Shown here piece after piece: positions 51,849-60,652 of a stretch of 64,000 nt of DNA. A program made the translations under genes and the position numbers. Source of the stretch: Polaribacter sp. Hel_I_88. GTDB lineage: Bacteria > Bacteroidota > Bacteroidia > Flavobacteriales > Flavobacteriaceae. A model generated the notes under the pieces. That model saw nothing but the letters and a program-made list of their open reading frames with translations. It was not told the origin of the DNA and made no database searches. The stretch covers positions 3,730,001 through 3,794,000 of the forward strand of contig NZ_JHZZ01000001.1 in the NCBI RefSeq assembly GCF_000687935.1. The letters are read 5' to 3'. Positions within the stretch are counted from its first letter, which is position 1. The number at the start of each line of letters is the position of its first letter.

Positions 51849-52586
51849 ATGAAAAAAACGATTATAATAATTATAATTATTCTAGGGAATTTTATTTCTT
51901 TTAAATCATATTCTCAAAATACTAGTTATATAATAACTTCGTCAAATGATACAATTAACATAAGTAGATTTGATATTTTGAACAGAAGTATAAAAGTGAA
52001 AATTAATAAAAAGAAAAAAAAATATAATTATAAAGATATAATTGCAATATATGACTTTAAGAAAAAAATGTTTCTTGAAAAAATAACTCCAAAAAATGTA
52101 GAGTATAAAGACTCTTATGGAGAAACCTTCTTTGCTGAAAGACTAACAAATGGAAAAATATTGATTTACAAATATTTAACAAATAGATCTCACTCTCATC
52201 TATCAGCTCCTAACGCTGAAAAAAAAATAAATTATATTGAAGGAAATAATCCAAAAGGGAGTAATATTACTGTTCCATTTGTAAAAAGAGGTAATACTGA
52301 CAGATTTGGACGTAGCTCATCTATTGGAAAAACCTATTCTTCTGGAAGTAGTAGAAGTTTTTTTTCTTATTATATAGGAATTAAAGGTTTTAAACAAAAA
52401 TTACTATGCTATAATGAGATACAGATGACAAAAAATACACACAAAATATTAAACTCATATTTAAAAGATAACAATATTATACGTTTGGCACTTGAAGACC
52501 TTTTCTTTTCTGAAGAAGAAGTTAAAGAAAGTTCAATAATTGAATTAGTTAATAAATATAATGAACAGATGCCAAAAAGGAAATAA
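51849..52586 (+). CDS. Exported protein of unknown function, in cassette-like unit
   Basis: A 245-aa protein with a clear signal peptide (MKKTIIIIIIILGNFISF, SYSQ cleavage). The mature part is Lys/Ser-rich, with a low-complexity KINKKKKKYNYKDI segment, a Ser-rich region (GRSSSIGKTYSSGSSRSFFS) and no recognised domain. The last ~60 residues look helical. It begins 9 nt after the CGCTAGC core of site C and ends next to AGCCAAC at 52591-52597, so it is the third cassette of the array; its left and right cores agree only partly. Its base composition is a little more AT-rich than the neighbours. Confidence 0.6.
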   Translation: MKKTIIIIIIILGNFISFKSYSQNTSYIITSSNDTINISRFDILNRSIKVKINKKKKKYNYKDIIAIYDFKKKMFLEKITPKNVEYKDSYGETFFAERLTNGKILIYKYLTNRSHSHLSAPNAEKKINYIEGNNPKGSNITVPFVKRGNTDRFGRSSSIGKTYSSGSSRSFFSYYIGIKGFKQKLLCYNEIQMTKNTHKILNSYLKDNNIIRLALEDLFFSEEEVKESSIIELVNKYNEQMPKRK

Positions 52587-52683
52587 CATTAGCCAACATC
52601 CCAATATGATAAATAAAAATTCTAAGAATAAGATTTATAAATTCTTAAAAATTTGAGAACATTTTTAATTTTTTCTATCATTT
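52587..52683 (+). repeat. Truncated right end of the cassette array
   Basis: AGCCAACATCCCAATATGAT (52591) starts like an attC-like left arm but the inverted half is missing. This probably marks the junction of the array with the core genome. Confidence 0.5.
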
Positions 52684-52980
52684 TTACACCAGCATCAGTT
52701 TACCAATAACTTCTTCTCCTAATTCTTCGTTCATCATTTTTATAATTTTTTCTTTTCCATAACTTAACTCTTCTCTTAAAACAGAAGATTTTAACTGAAT
52801 AATTAGCGTTTTATTATTCAACCTAACAGAAGTTGTGTGTGTTGCTACTCCTGGTCCCATCATTTTAAACCAAGTTTCTTCTACCTTAATTTTTTGCATC
52901 CCTTTACTCAAGTTATTTTCCTTGATAAAGTTTTTCATTAAATCTTCTATCGAAAAAGAATCGTTTTCTCTTTTTGCCAT
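52684..52980 (-). CDS. DUF721 domain protein (DciA-like)
   Basis: A 98-aa protein with the DUF721 pattern (VEETWFKMMGPGVATHTTSV, NNKTLIIQLKSSVLREEL, KIIKMMNEELG). DUF721 proteins include DciA, which helps load the replicative helicase in bacteria lacking DnaC. The gene is next to recF, a conserved neighbourhood in Bacteroidota. It is transcribed leftward, downstream of recF, separated by a 108-bp repeat-rich gap. Confidence 0.9.
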   Translation of the reverse strand: MAKRENDSFSIEDLMKNFIKENNLSKGMQKIKVEETWFKMMGPGVATHTTSVRLNNKTLIIQLKSSVLREELSYGKEKIIKMMNEELGEEVIGKLMLV

Positions 52981-52990
52981 ACTTTGGGTT

Positions 52991-53090
52991 TTAAGGTTTA
53001 AAGTTTAAAGTTTAAAGTTTAAAAATATTGATTTTCAATTCAAAACTCTGAACTCTGAACTCTGAACTCTGAACTCTGAACTCTGAACTT
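52991..53090. repeat. Two tandem heptamer repeat tracts before recF's end
   Basis: About four copies of a 7-bp AAGTTTA-type unit (52993-53022) are followed, after 20 bp, by six exact copies of AACTCTG (53044-53085) plus a partial seventh. They fill the gap between recF and the DUF721 gene. A shorter relative of the AACTCTG tract is at 55085-55117. Confidence 0.9.
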
Positions 53091-54168
53091 AAAGCTTAAA
53101 AATCTGATATTCTTTAGTTCCTTGTTTTAAAATATTTTCAGTTCTATCTGCATGTGTATCTGTAATAAAAATCTGTCCAAACTCATCATTATTTACCAAA
53201 TCAATAATTTGCGAAACTCTATTTTCATCTAACTTATCAAAAATATCATCTAATAATAAAATAGGTAAAACATTTGATTGTTGTTTGATAAACTCGAACT
53301 GCGCCAATTTTAACGCTATTAAATACGATTTTTGCTGACCTTGAGAACCAAACTTTTTAATAGGATATTCGCCAATCTCAAAACTTAAATCGTCTTTATG
53401 AATTCCTGAAGTGGTGTATTGTAGAATTTTATCTTTTTCTAGTGATTTTTTCAGTAAATCTGTCATTTCAAAATCATGCAACTGACTTTTATAGTTTAAG
53501 TTCACTTGTTCTTTATCACCAGAAATTATTTGATATTTTTCATTAAAAATCGGTATAAATTGTTCTAAAAAATCTTTCCTAACCTTATAAATACGAGTTC
53601 CATATTCAGAAAGTTGTTCATTATATACACTCAAATTTAAAGCATCAAAAGTTCGATTGGCTGCAAAATATTTTAACAATGCATTTCTTTGAGAAAGTAC
53701 TTTGCTGTAAGAAATTAAATCTTGTAAATACGTTTTATTTTGTTGAGAAATTACACCATCAATAAATTTTCTTCTGGTATCACTGCCTTCTGTAACCAAA
53801 TCTCTATCTGCTGGAGAAATGATCACCAAAGGAAACTGACCAATATGTTCTGAAAACTTACTATAGGCTTTGTCATTTCTCTTTAAAACTTTCTTCTGAC
53901 CTTTTTTTAAACTGCAAACAATTTTTTCATTTCTATCATTTAAAAGATAATCTCCTTCAATCATAAAAAAACTTTCTCCATGCTTTATATTCTGAATTGC
54001 GACAGCATTAAAGTAACTTTTTGTAAAAGAAAGGTAATAAATGGCATCTAAAACATTGGTTTTACCAACACCATTAAACCCAACAAAACAATTTATTTTC
54101 TCTTGAAAATCAAACGTTTGCAAGGCAATATTTTTAAAATTAACTACTGAAATTTTTTGTAAATACAT
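53089..54168 (-). CDS. recF: DNA replication and repair protein RecF
   Basis: A 359-aa SMC-like ATPase that loads RecA at gaps. Walker A is [13 protein letters not shown] (31-43), the QREPL-type start ([14 protein letters not shown]) is standard, signature [10 protein letters not shown] is near 280, and Walker B is [12 protein letters not shown]. The length is standard. The 3' end reaches into the heptamer-repeat tract. Divergent to the TPR gene (115-bp gap). Confidence 0.96.
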   Translation of the reverse strand: MYLQKISVVNFKNIALQTFDFQEKINCFVGFNGVGKTNVLDAIYYLSFTKSYFNAVAIQNIKHGESFFMIEGDYLLNDRNEKIVCSLKKGQKKVLKRNDKAYSKFSEHIGQFPLVIISPADRDLVTEGSDTRRKFIDGVISQQNKTYLQDLISYSKVLSQRNALLKYFAANRTFDALNLSVYNEQLSEYGTRIYKVRKDFLEQFIPIFNEKYQIISGDKEQVNLNYKSQLHDFEMTDLLKKSLEKDKILQYTTSGIHKDDLSFEIGEYPIKKFGSQGQQKSYLIALKLAQFEFIKQQSNVLPILLLDDIFDKLDENRVSQIIDLVNNDEFGQIFITDTHADRTENILKQGTKEYQIFKL

Positions 54169-54251
54169 GAATTTAAAACAAGATTGAAAATGAATTGCAA
54201 ATTATTGAAAATTTAGCGAATTATAGGCTTTTAAAATCCAATTAAAAAAAC

Positions 54252-54259
54252 TATTTTTG
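54252..54259 (+). promoter_or_regulatory. -7 promoter element TATTTTTG
   Basis: A TAnnTTTG match 24 nt before the ATG at 54284; it overlaps the earlier in-frame start at 54257, which is therefore rejected. Confidence 0.6.
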
Positions 54260-54283
54260 TCGCCACTAATTTTTAAGGAAATA

Positions 54284-55051
54284 ATGGCAACATACAAGAA
54301 AAAATACAAACCAGAAGGTAAAAAAGAAGAACAAACTGCACAAGAAATGGAAAGCACAACAGCTGAGGTTTTTAACACTTTAGATGAAACTGCTTCTAAA
54401 TCTGAACAATGGATTGAGAAAAACAGTAAAGTTTTATTTGGTAGTTTGGTAGCAATTGTTTTGGTTTTTGTAGGCTATTTAGCATATAATAATTTTGTTG
54501 TTGAACCTAATGAATTAGAAGCTTCTAACGAATTGGCGTTTCCAAGAAAATATTTTGATGAAGCTGCAACTGCTGGTTCAGGTATCGATTCTTTATTAAC
54601 GTTAGGTTTAGAAGGTGCAGATGGTAGATATGGTTTTTTAGATATTGCAGATGTTTATAGTGGAACTGATGCAGGAAACTTAGCAAATTATTACGCTGGT
54701 GTTTCTTACTTACAAATGAAAAACTACGAAAAAGCAATTGAATATTTAGAAAAATTTAATTCTGACGACGAAATGTTAGGTCCAGTTTCTTTAGGTGCTA
54801 TTGGTGATGCTTTTTCTGACATCAATCAACAAGAGGATGCTTTAGAATACTATGAGAAAGCAGCAAATAAAAAAACAAACGAATTTACGACACCATTATT
54901 TTTATACAAAGCAGGACAAACTGCAATGCTATTAGAAAAATATGGTAAAGCAGAAGAATTATTCTCGAAGATAAAAGAAAACTACCCAACATCTGACCAA
55001 GGTAAAGATGTGGAGAAATTTATCAACGCAGCAAAATATGCTAAAAAATAA
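54284..55051 (+). CDS. TPR protein with N-terminal membrane anchor (YfgM-like)
   Basis: A 255-aa protein starting at ATG 54284 (AAGGAAATAATG gives a fair ribosome-binding site). A charged N-terminus (MATYKKKYKPEGKKEE) is followed by one membrane helix (about 46-66, VLFGSLVAIVLVFVGYLAY) and TPRs in the rest (ANYYAGVSYLQMKNYEKAIE, ALEYYEKAANKK, LFLYKAGQTAMLLEKYGKAE). The layout matches YfgM/BamD-like periplasmic TPR proteins that assist envelope protein biogenesis. The next gene is ribH, 72 bp downstream after repeats. Confidence 0.88.
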   Translation: MATYKKKYKPEGKKEEQTAQEMESTTAEVFNTLDETASKSEQWIEKNSKVLFGSLVAIVLVFVGYLAYNNFVVEPNELEASNELAFPRKYFDEAATAGSGIDSLLTLGLEGADGRYGFLDIADVYSGTDAGNLANYYAGVSYLQMKNYEKAIEYLEKFNSDDEMLGPVSLGAIGDAFSDINQQEDALEYYEKAANKKTNEFTTPLFLYKAGQTAMLLEKYGKAEELFSKIKENYPTSDQGKDVEKFINAAKYAKK

Positions 55052-55056
55052 ATTAT

Positions 55057-55117
55057 GAGTTAAGAGTTATGAATTAAGAGTAAAAACTCTGAACTCTGTG
55101 CTCTAAACTCTGAACTT
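55057..55117. repeat. AACTCTG-type repeats before ribH
   Basis: GAGTTAAGAGTTATGAATTAAGAG is followed by facing AACTCTG units (55085-55117). It is a shorter relative of the tract at 53044. Confidence 0.7.
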
Positions 55118-55123
55118 GAATAT

Positions 55124-55630
55124 ATGGCAACAACAGATTTATCTTATTACGATAAAGCAACAATCCCAAATGCGAAGTTTTTTCGATTTGGGATTGTTGT
55201 TTCAGAATGGAATCCTGAAATTACACAAAACCTAAAAAAAGGCGCAATTGAGACTTTGTTAGATTGTGGAGCAACCAAAGAAAACATTATTTCTTGGGAT
55301 GTTCCTGGAAGTTTTGAATTGGTTTACGGTTGTAAAAAAATGATTCAATCTCAAAAACTAGATGCAATTATTGCGATTGGCAATGTAATTCAAGGGGAAA
55401 CAAAACATTTCGATTTTGTTTGTGAAGGTGTTACACAAGGCATCATCGATTTAAATGTTAAGTTTGATGTTCCCGTAATTTTCTGTGTTTTAACAGACAA
55501 TACAAAACAGCAATCTTTAGACAGATCTGGAGGAAGTTTAGGTAACAAAGGCATTGAATGTGCTGTTGCAGCCGTTAAAATGGCAGCTATTAAAAACTTA
55601 GATAGATCTTCTGGAAGTGTTGGTTTTTAA
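55124..55630 (+). CDS. ribH: 6,7-dimethyl-8-ribityllumazine synthase
   Basis: A 168-aa enzyme for the penultimate step of riboflavin synthesis. SEWNPEIT, DVPGSFELVYG, IAIGNVIQGETKHFDFV (catalytic His) and VLTDNTKQQSLDRSGG are the standard motifs. It assembles into capsids or pentamers. The length is normal for Bacteroidota. It has the same strand as the TPR protein upstream; downstream is a 287-bp repeat-containing gap. Confidence 0.97.
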   Translation: MATTDLSYYDKATIPNAKFFRFGIVVSEWNPEITQNLKKGAIETLLDCGATKENIISWDVPGSFELVYGCKKMIQSQKLDAIIAIGNVIQGETKHFDFVCEGVTQGIIDLNVKFDVPVIFCVLTDNTKQQSLDRSGGSLGNKGIECAVAAVKMAAIKNLDRSSGSVGF

Positions 55631-55917
55631 GGTAAAGAAAACCTAAAAAAACACCAAGAAAAATAATATTGAGTTAATTTGTCATTTCGCCTTTAGGAGA
55701 AATCTCATAAATCTCTCAATTTTGTGTTCGCTATTTTATGTGATTTCTCCTTCGTCGAAAAGACAAAACTGAAAGTGAAATAGATTAAGGAACATTGTAT
55801 TTTTAAGAATACTTTTAACATCATTTCTTGATGTATTCCTTTTATTTATTTAATTTTGAGTTCAGAAATTTTGGTCTGAATTTTGATTGATACCTAGTCT
55901 AATTTAAAATTAATATT
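55631..55917. repeat. Gap with a GTCATTTCG/GAGAAATCTCATAA repeat
   Basis: No gene. At 55680-55764 TTGTCATTTCGCC, GAGAAATCTCATAA and GTGATTTCTCCTTCGTCG form a repeat with a hairpin (GGAGAAAT with ATTTCTCC), related to 28098-28174. The remainder is plain AT-rich sequence and presumably contains the promoter for the next gene. Confidence 0.65.
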
Positions 55918-56214
55918 ATGTTTGGAAATGCTTTTAAAACAAGATCATACAATGTTTTTGATTATAAACCTAGGTACTATAATGAGAGAAAAGAAAGAAT
56001 TAAAAAGCTTGAAGAAAAATACGCTAAAAATAGAGCGTTAGGAATTGATGAAAATTTATCTCGTGTAGATTTTTCACCTAACAATTTAAGAAAAGCTTGG
56101 AAAAGAAGTAAATCTCCAATATCTAATCGTAAATCAACATTAAGACTAGCTGTAATTATCACAATTCTTGTAGGTATTGCTGCTTATATTTTAGACTTTC
56201 ATACATTATTTTAA
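55918..56214 (+). CDS. Small membrane-anchored protein upstream of mutL
   Basis: A 98-aa protein with a long charged N-terminal part (KERIKKLEEKYAKNRALG) and one C-terminal membrane helix (LRLAVIITILVGIAAYIL). The sequence FDYKPRYYNERKER is shared by many flavobacterial hypothetical proteins encoded next to mutL, as I recall it; no function is known. Its stop codon overlaps the mutL start (the last base, 56214, is the A of ATG), so the two genes are translationally coupled. Confidence 0.75.
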   Translation: MFGNAFKTRSYNVFDYKPRYYNERKERIKKLEEKYAKNRALGIDENLSRVDFSPNNLRKAWKRSKSPISNRKSTLRLAVIITILVGIAAYILDFHTLF

Positions 56215-58028
56215 TGTCAGATATTATTCAACTTTTACCAGACCATGTAGCCAACCAAATTGCTGCTGGAGAAGTCGTGCAAAGACCAGCTTCTGTGGTA
56301 AAGGAATTGTTAGAAAACGCTATTGATGCTGGTGCCACAAGTATAAAACTGCTTTTAAAAGACGCAGGTAAAACTTTAATTCAAGTTATTGATGATGGCA
56401 AAGGAATGAGTGCCACAGATGCTAGAATGTGTTTTGAAAGGCATGCAACTTCAAAAATTAAAAAAGCAGAAGATTTATTTAATTTATGCACCAAAGGTTT
56501 TCGAGGCGAAGCTTTAGCATCGATTGCAGCAATTGCGCATGTTGAATTAAAAACCAAACAAGAAAACGAAGAATTAGGAACTTGCCTAAAAATTGAAGGT
56601 AGTAAAGTAATTTCGCAAGATTTTATTTCTACTTCTCCAGGTGCAAGTATTGCTGTAAAAAACTTATTTTACAACATTCCTGCTCGTAGAAATTTCCTAA
56701 AGTCAGACACTGTAGAAACCAGACATATTATAGACGAATTTCAAAGAGTTGCTTTGGCACATCCTGCAATTTCGTTTTTAATGCACCACAATAACAACGA
56801 AGTTTATCATTTAAAAGAAGGCAATTTAAGACAGCGAATTGTAGCTGTTTTCGGCGCTAAAATGAATGAAAAACTAGTTCCCATAAACGAACAAACTGAT
56901 ATTTTAACCATTCAAGGTTTTGTGGCAAAACCAGAGTTTTCAAAGAGAAAAAGAGGTGAACAATTCTTTTTTGTGAATGATAGATTTATAAAAAGTTCGT
57001 ATTTAAATCATGCAGTTGCCAATGCTTTTGATGGTTTGCTGGAACATGGTTCACATCCCTCCTATTTTTTGTATTTAGAGGTGCCTGCAAGTTCAATCGA
57101 TATCAATATTCATCCTACAAAAACAGAAATTAAGTTTGATAATGAAAAGGCCTTATATGCCATGCTAAGAGCGACTGTAAAACACAGTTTAGGGCAATAC
57201 AATGTTGCTCCTGTTTTAGATTTTAACAGAGATGCTAATTTAGATACTTCTTATCATCAAACTAAAAATATTGTAAAGGGTTCCACACCAAAAATTACAG
57301 TGGATCCGGATTTTAATCCTTTTAAAGAAGCTAAACAAAAAGAAATTACATTTCCATACAAAAGAGAACAAAACACGCAAAGTTGGGAATCATTATATAC
57401 TTCTGTTGCTATTACTGATGAAGAAAAGCAAGAGGAGTTATTTAATCATCAGCAGGAAATAAAAACACAAAAAACGTTTCAAATTCAGCGTAAATATGTG
57501 TTGAGTTTGATAAAATCTGGTGTGGTTTTAATCAACCAATCTTTGGCTCATCAACGTATTTTGTATGAAGAATTTTTAGAAAGCATTACTGTAAAAGAAG
57601 CGAATAGTCAGCAATTATTATTTCCTGTAAAAATATCTTTTTCATCACAAGAAATAGAAATGATTTACACCATTAAAACCGAATTAGAGAATGCTGGTTT
57701 TTCTTTTGATGAATTTACAAAAGACAGTGTTACCATCAAAGGAATTCCTGTTTCTGTTACCGAAAGTAAAATCACTATTATTTTAGAAGAGTTACTAAAT
57801 GATATAAATTTAGAAGTACCAGACAGCAGTTTTAGTCATTTTGATGTGATGGCTAAATCTTTTGCAAAAACATTATCTATAAAAACAGGAACGCAACTTT
57901 CTGAAAAAGAGCAAGAAAGCTTGGTAAATAATTTGTTTTCTTGTAAAGAACCTACTATTTCTCCTTTTGGAAAATCAACATTTAAAACGTTGACGTTAAA
58001 CGAAATAGACACTATTTTTAATCGCTAA
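56214..58028 (+). CDS. mutL: DNA mismatch repair protein MutL
   Basis: A 604-aa GHKL ATPase. The N-terminal motifs (ELLENAIDAGAT, IDDGKGMS, TKGFRGEALASI, PGASIAVKNLFYNIPARRNF) are complete. The C-terminal endonuclease motif DQHA-x2-E-x4-E is replaced by NQSLAHQRILYE (Asn441, Ser443, Gln447 at the D, H and E positions), so the metal-dependent nicking activity is doubtful. The region about 330-430 is a low-conservation linker. It follows the small membrane protein with a 1-bp overlap and is 2 bp before the first rhomboid gene, making a four-gene operon. Confidence 0.96.
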   Translation: MSDIIQLLPDHVANQIAAGEVVQRPASVVKELLENAIDAGATSIKLLLKDAGKTLIQVIDDGKGMSATDARMCFERHATSKIKKAEDLFNLCTKGFRGEALASIAAIAHVELKTKQENEELGTCLKIEGSKVISQDFISTSPGASIAVKNLFYNIPARRNFLKSDTVETRHIIDEFQRVALAHPAISFLMHHNNNEVYHLKEGNLRQRIVAVFGAKMNEKLVPINEQTDILTIQGFVAKPEFSKRKRGEQFFFVNDRFIKSSYLNHAVANAFDGLLEHGSHPSYFLYLEVPASSIDINIHPTKTEIKFDNEKALYAMLRATVKHSLGQYNVAPVLDFNRDANLDTSYHQTKNIVKGSTPKITVDPDFNPFKEAKQKEITFPYKREQNTQSWESLYTSVAITDEEKQEELFNHQQEIKTQKTFQIQRKYVLSLIKSGVVLINQSLAHQRILYEEFLESITVKEANSQQLLFPVKISFSSQEIEMIYTIKTELENAGFSFDEFTKDSVTIKGIPVSVTESKITIILEELLNDINLEVPDSSFSHFDVMAKSFAKTLSIKTGTQLSEKEQESLVNNLFSCKEPTISPFGKSTFKTLTLNEIDTIFNR

Positions 58029-58030
58029 AA

Positions 58031-58741
58031 ATGAATAATAAACTAACAGGTGTCATAAAACATCTTATCATTATAAACGTAATTGTATTTCTTGTTCCGC
58101 AATTATTACAATTAGATTTAACCAATATGTTGGCACTGCATTTTCCAGAAAATGAAAATTTTGGTTTTTGGCAATATGTAACGCACATGTTTATGCACGG
58201 AAGTTTTCCACACATTTTATTTAACATGTATGGTTTGTGGGCTTTTGGAACTCCTTTAGAACAAATGTGGGGAAAAAATAAATTTATATTTTTCTACTTT
58301 TCTGCTGGAATTGGAGCTGGACTTATTTATACTTTAGTTAATTATTATCAGTTTAATAGTGCATTTGAAAAACTATTGGAATTAGGCTCAACAAAATCAG
58401 AAATAATGGAGCTAATGAATCCTACTTTAGTTTATCAAAATGAATATTTACAAACAGTAAATTCATTATACACAACTCCAGCAGTTGGAGCATCTGGAGC
58501 AGTGTATGGAGTTTTAGTGGCTTTTGGTTTGTATTTTAAAGATGCAAAATTAGCATTGATATTTTTCCCAGTGCCAATTGCCGCAAAATATTTTATTCCT
58601 GTAATGATTTTAGGTGATTTATTCTTTGGAATGACAAAATATTCTGTGGGTAATATTGCACACTTTGCGCATATTGGAGGTGCACTTATTGGTTTTATCA
58701 TCGCTTATTATTGGAAAAGAAATCATTTTAAATCGATATAA
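58031..58741 (+). CDS. Rhomboid family intramembrane serine protease (first copy)
   Basis: A 236-aa polytopic protease. HGSFPHILFNMYGLWAFG, the catalytic Ser155 in GASGAVYG and His214 in HFAHIGGALIGF are present, with six membrane helices. A ~30-residue insertion (FNSAFEKLLELGSTKSEI region) lies between helices 3 and 4, longer than usual. It cleaves membrane proteins within the bilayer. It is between mutL and a second rhomboid gene (no gap). Confidence 0.93.
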   Translation: MNNKLTGVIKHLIIINVIVFLVPQLLQLDLTNMLALHFPENENFGFWQYVTHMFMHGSFPHILFNMYGLWAFGTPLEQMWGKNKFIFFYFSAGIGAGLIYTLVNYYQFNSAFEKLLELGSTKSEIMELMNPTLVYQNEYLQTVNSLYTTPAVGASGAVYGVLVAFGLYFKDAKLALIFFPVPIAAKYFIPVMILGDLFFGMTKYSVGNIAHFAHIGGALIGFIIAYYWKRNHFKSI

Positions 58742-59593
58742 ATGAGTTTTGTAGACGACATAAAAAGAAGATATATTTCTGGAAATATAGTTGAAAAACT
58801 AATCATTATAAATATTGCTGTTTTTATTTTAGCTTTGTTAATGAGCGTATTTTCTGGTCTTTATAATAACGAAGCTAGTTTTATTACTACGTGGTTTTCT
58901 TTAGACGATGATTACAGCTCTCTCTTTACAAAACCTTGGTCTATAGTTTCTTACGGATTTTTACATGCAGGTTTTATTCATATCTTATTCAATTTAATTG
59001 CTTTATATTTTATTGGGAATCTCTTTTTAGAATATTTTACACAGAAACAATTATTAAGTTTTTATTTAATTGGTACTTTTTTTGGAGGCGTTTTATACCT
59101 GGTAAGTCAAAATTATTTTCCGCTTTTTGAAGGAAGAAATTCTTATTTAGTAGGAGCTTCTGCAGGAGTTTCTGCGATTTTTATAGGTATTGCAACTTAC
59201 ATTCCAAATTATCAACTTAAAATACGTTTTATAGGTTTTGTAAAATTGTGGCATTTAGCTGCAATTTGGATTGGCTTGGATATTATTGGTTTAGTTGGCA
59301 CAAATGCAGGTGGAAGTTTCGCACATTTAGGAGGCGCTTTATTCGGTTTTTTATATGTTCGAAAAGCAAGTAATAAAGATATTAAACTATTTGACACTCT
59401 TGGAAATCTATTTAAAAAGAAAGAAAAACCTTTAAAAACGGTTTACAAATCGAAAGAAAAAAAGCAAAAAACTTCAAATACAAATTTAAATCAACAACAA
59501 ATTGATGCAATTTTGGATAAGATTAGCAAATCTGGTTATGACACATTAACAGCATCAGAAAAAGAATTTTTATTTAAACAAGGCAAAAAATAG
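58742..59593 (+). CDS. Rhomboid family intramembrane serine protease (second copy)
   Basis: A 283-aa protease with HAGFIHILFNLIALYFIG, the catalytic Ser140 (VGASAGVSA, Ala in place of Gly after Ser) and His195 (SFAHLGGALFGF). After the last helix it carries a cytosolic Lys-rich tail (about 205-283; KEKPLKTVYKSKEKKQ) that ends with a small helical segment (QIDAILDKISKSGYDTLTAS), a frequent C-terminal motif in Bacteroidota rhomboids. It directly abuts the previous gene (ATG follows its stop). The two rhomboids differ in length and insertions, so they are old paralogues. Confidence 0.93.
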   Translation: MSFVDDIKRRYISGNIVEKLIIINIAVFILALLMSVFSGLYNNEASFITTWFSLDDDYSSLFTKPWSIVSYGFLHAGFIHILFNLIALYFIGNLFLEYFTQKQLLSFYLIGTFFGGVLYLVSQNYFPLFEGRNSYLVGASAGVSAIFIGIATYIPNYQLKIRFIGFVKLWHLAAIWIGLDIIGLVGTNAGGSFAHLGGALFGFLYVRKASNKDIKLFDTLGNLFKKKEKPLKTVYKSKEKKQKTSNTNLNQQQIDAILDKISKSGYDTLTASEKEFLFKQGKK

Positions 59594-59615
59594 TTCCTAA
59601 CCAACTTCCCCAACT

Positions 59616-60626
59616 GTGAAAAAGTTATCATTTATAAATAAAATTATTTATATTCTTAATTCGTTGTTCGCAACGTTTTTATTGTTGTCTTATCTTTTGC
59701 CTTTTGTATCTCCAAACACAATGCCGAGTTTTGCAATTCTGAGTTTGTTAGTGCCTATTTTAATCTGTGTTAATATAATTTTTTTAGTGTATTGGCTCAT
59801 CAACCTAAAAAAACAGTTGCTTTTATCAACTATAATTTTAGTGATTGGTTGGTTTTTTACACCTCCATTTTATAAACTTACAGAAAATACATCGTCTTTA
59901 AATGATGATTTAAAAGTGATGACCTATAATGTAAGAATGTTTAACCATTGGAAATGGATTGATGATGAAACTATCCCTAAAAAAATTAATGCTTTTATTG
60001 AAGATAAATCACCTGATATTTTATTATTTCAAGAATACTACAGTTTAGAGAAACAACAGTTTTCATATCCTTACAAATACATAAAAACAAAAAACGAAAA
60101 TGCAAAAATTGGCTTGGCTATTTACTCTAAATTTCCAATAATAAATTCAGGTTCTTTACAGTTAGAAAACACATCAAACAATATTATTTTTGCAGATATT
60201 CTCAAGAAAAAAGATACTATTAGAGTTTACAACTTGCACTTACAATCTTTACAATTAAGACCTGATGAAGAAAATTTTGGAGAAGCAGATTCAGAAAAAT
60301 TACTAGCAAGATTAAGAGATGGTTTTAAACAACAAGCTTTACAAACTGAAGTTTTTTTAGCGCATGAAAAAGGTTGGAAAGGTAAAAAAATTGTTGCTGG
60401 CGATTTCAATAACACTTCTTATTCTTGGGTGTATAATCAAATTTCAGAAGATAAAAAAGATGCTTTTATTGAAGCTGGTAAAGGATTTGGAAAAACATTT
60501 AATTATTGGTTTCCTATGAGGATCGATTTTATTTTAACGGATGAAAATGCAATCATTAATACATTCCATTCTTTTTCAGAAAAAAATTCAGACCACTTTC
60601 CTATTCTTGCTAAAATAAATTGGTAA
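59616..60626 (+). CDS. Endonuclease/exonuclease/phosphatase family protein, membrane-anchored
   Basis: A 336-aa protein with three N-terminal membrane helices (about 8-85) followed by an EEP domain: VMTYNVRMFNHW, LLFQEYYSL, VYNLHLQS, VAGDFNNTSYS and NSDHFPILAKI are the metal- and phosphate-binding motifs. The start is GTG at 59616, the only start ahead of the first helix. EEP proteins cleave phosphodiester or phosphate groups of nucleic acids, lipids or other small molecules. It is the last gene of the mutL-rhomboid-rhomboid cluster, 22 bp after the second rhomboid. Confidence 0.88.
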   Translation: MKKLSFINKIIYILNSLFATFLLLSYLLPFVSPNTMPSFAILSLLVPILICVNIIFLVYWLINLKKQLLLSTIILVIGWFFTPPFYKLTENTSSLNDDLKVMTYNVRMFNHWKWIDDETIPKKINAFIEDKSPDILLFQEYYSLEKQQFSYPYKYIKTKNENAKIGLAIYSKFPIINSGSLQLENTSNNIIFADILKKKDTIRVYNLHLQSLQLRPDEENFGEADSEKLLARLRDGFKQQALQTEVFLAHEKGWKGKKIVAGDFNNTSYSWVYNQISEDKKDAFIEAGKGFGKTFNYWFPMRIDFILTDENAIINTFHSFSEKNSDHFPILAKINW

Positions 60627-60652
60627 ACTCCAAATAACTAAGCTTATAATAA

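Noticed and set aside
49110-52600. Canonical class 1-3 integron cassette array
   Set aside because: The core is GTTGGC/GCCAAC instead of GTTRRRY/RYYYAAC and no integrase gene is visible in the window; 'attC-like' is as far as the sequence goes.
53044-53085. AACTCTG tandem tract as a CRISPR array
   Set aside because: The unit is only 7 bp with no spacers, and no cas genes are nearby.
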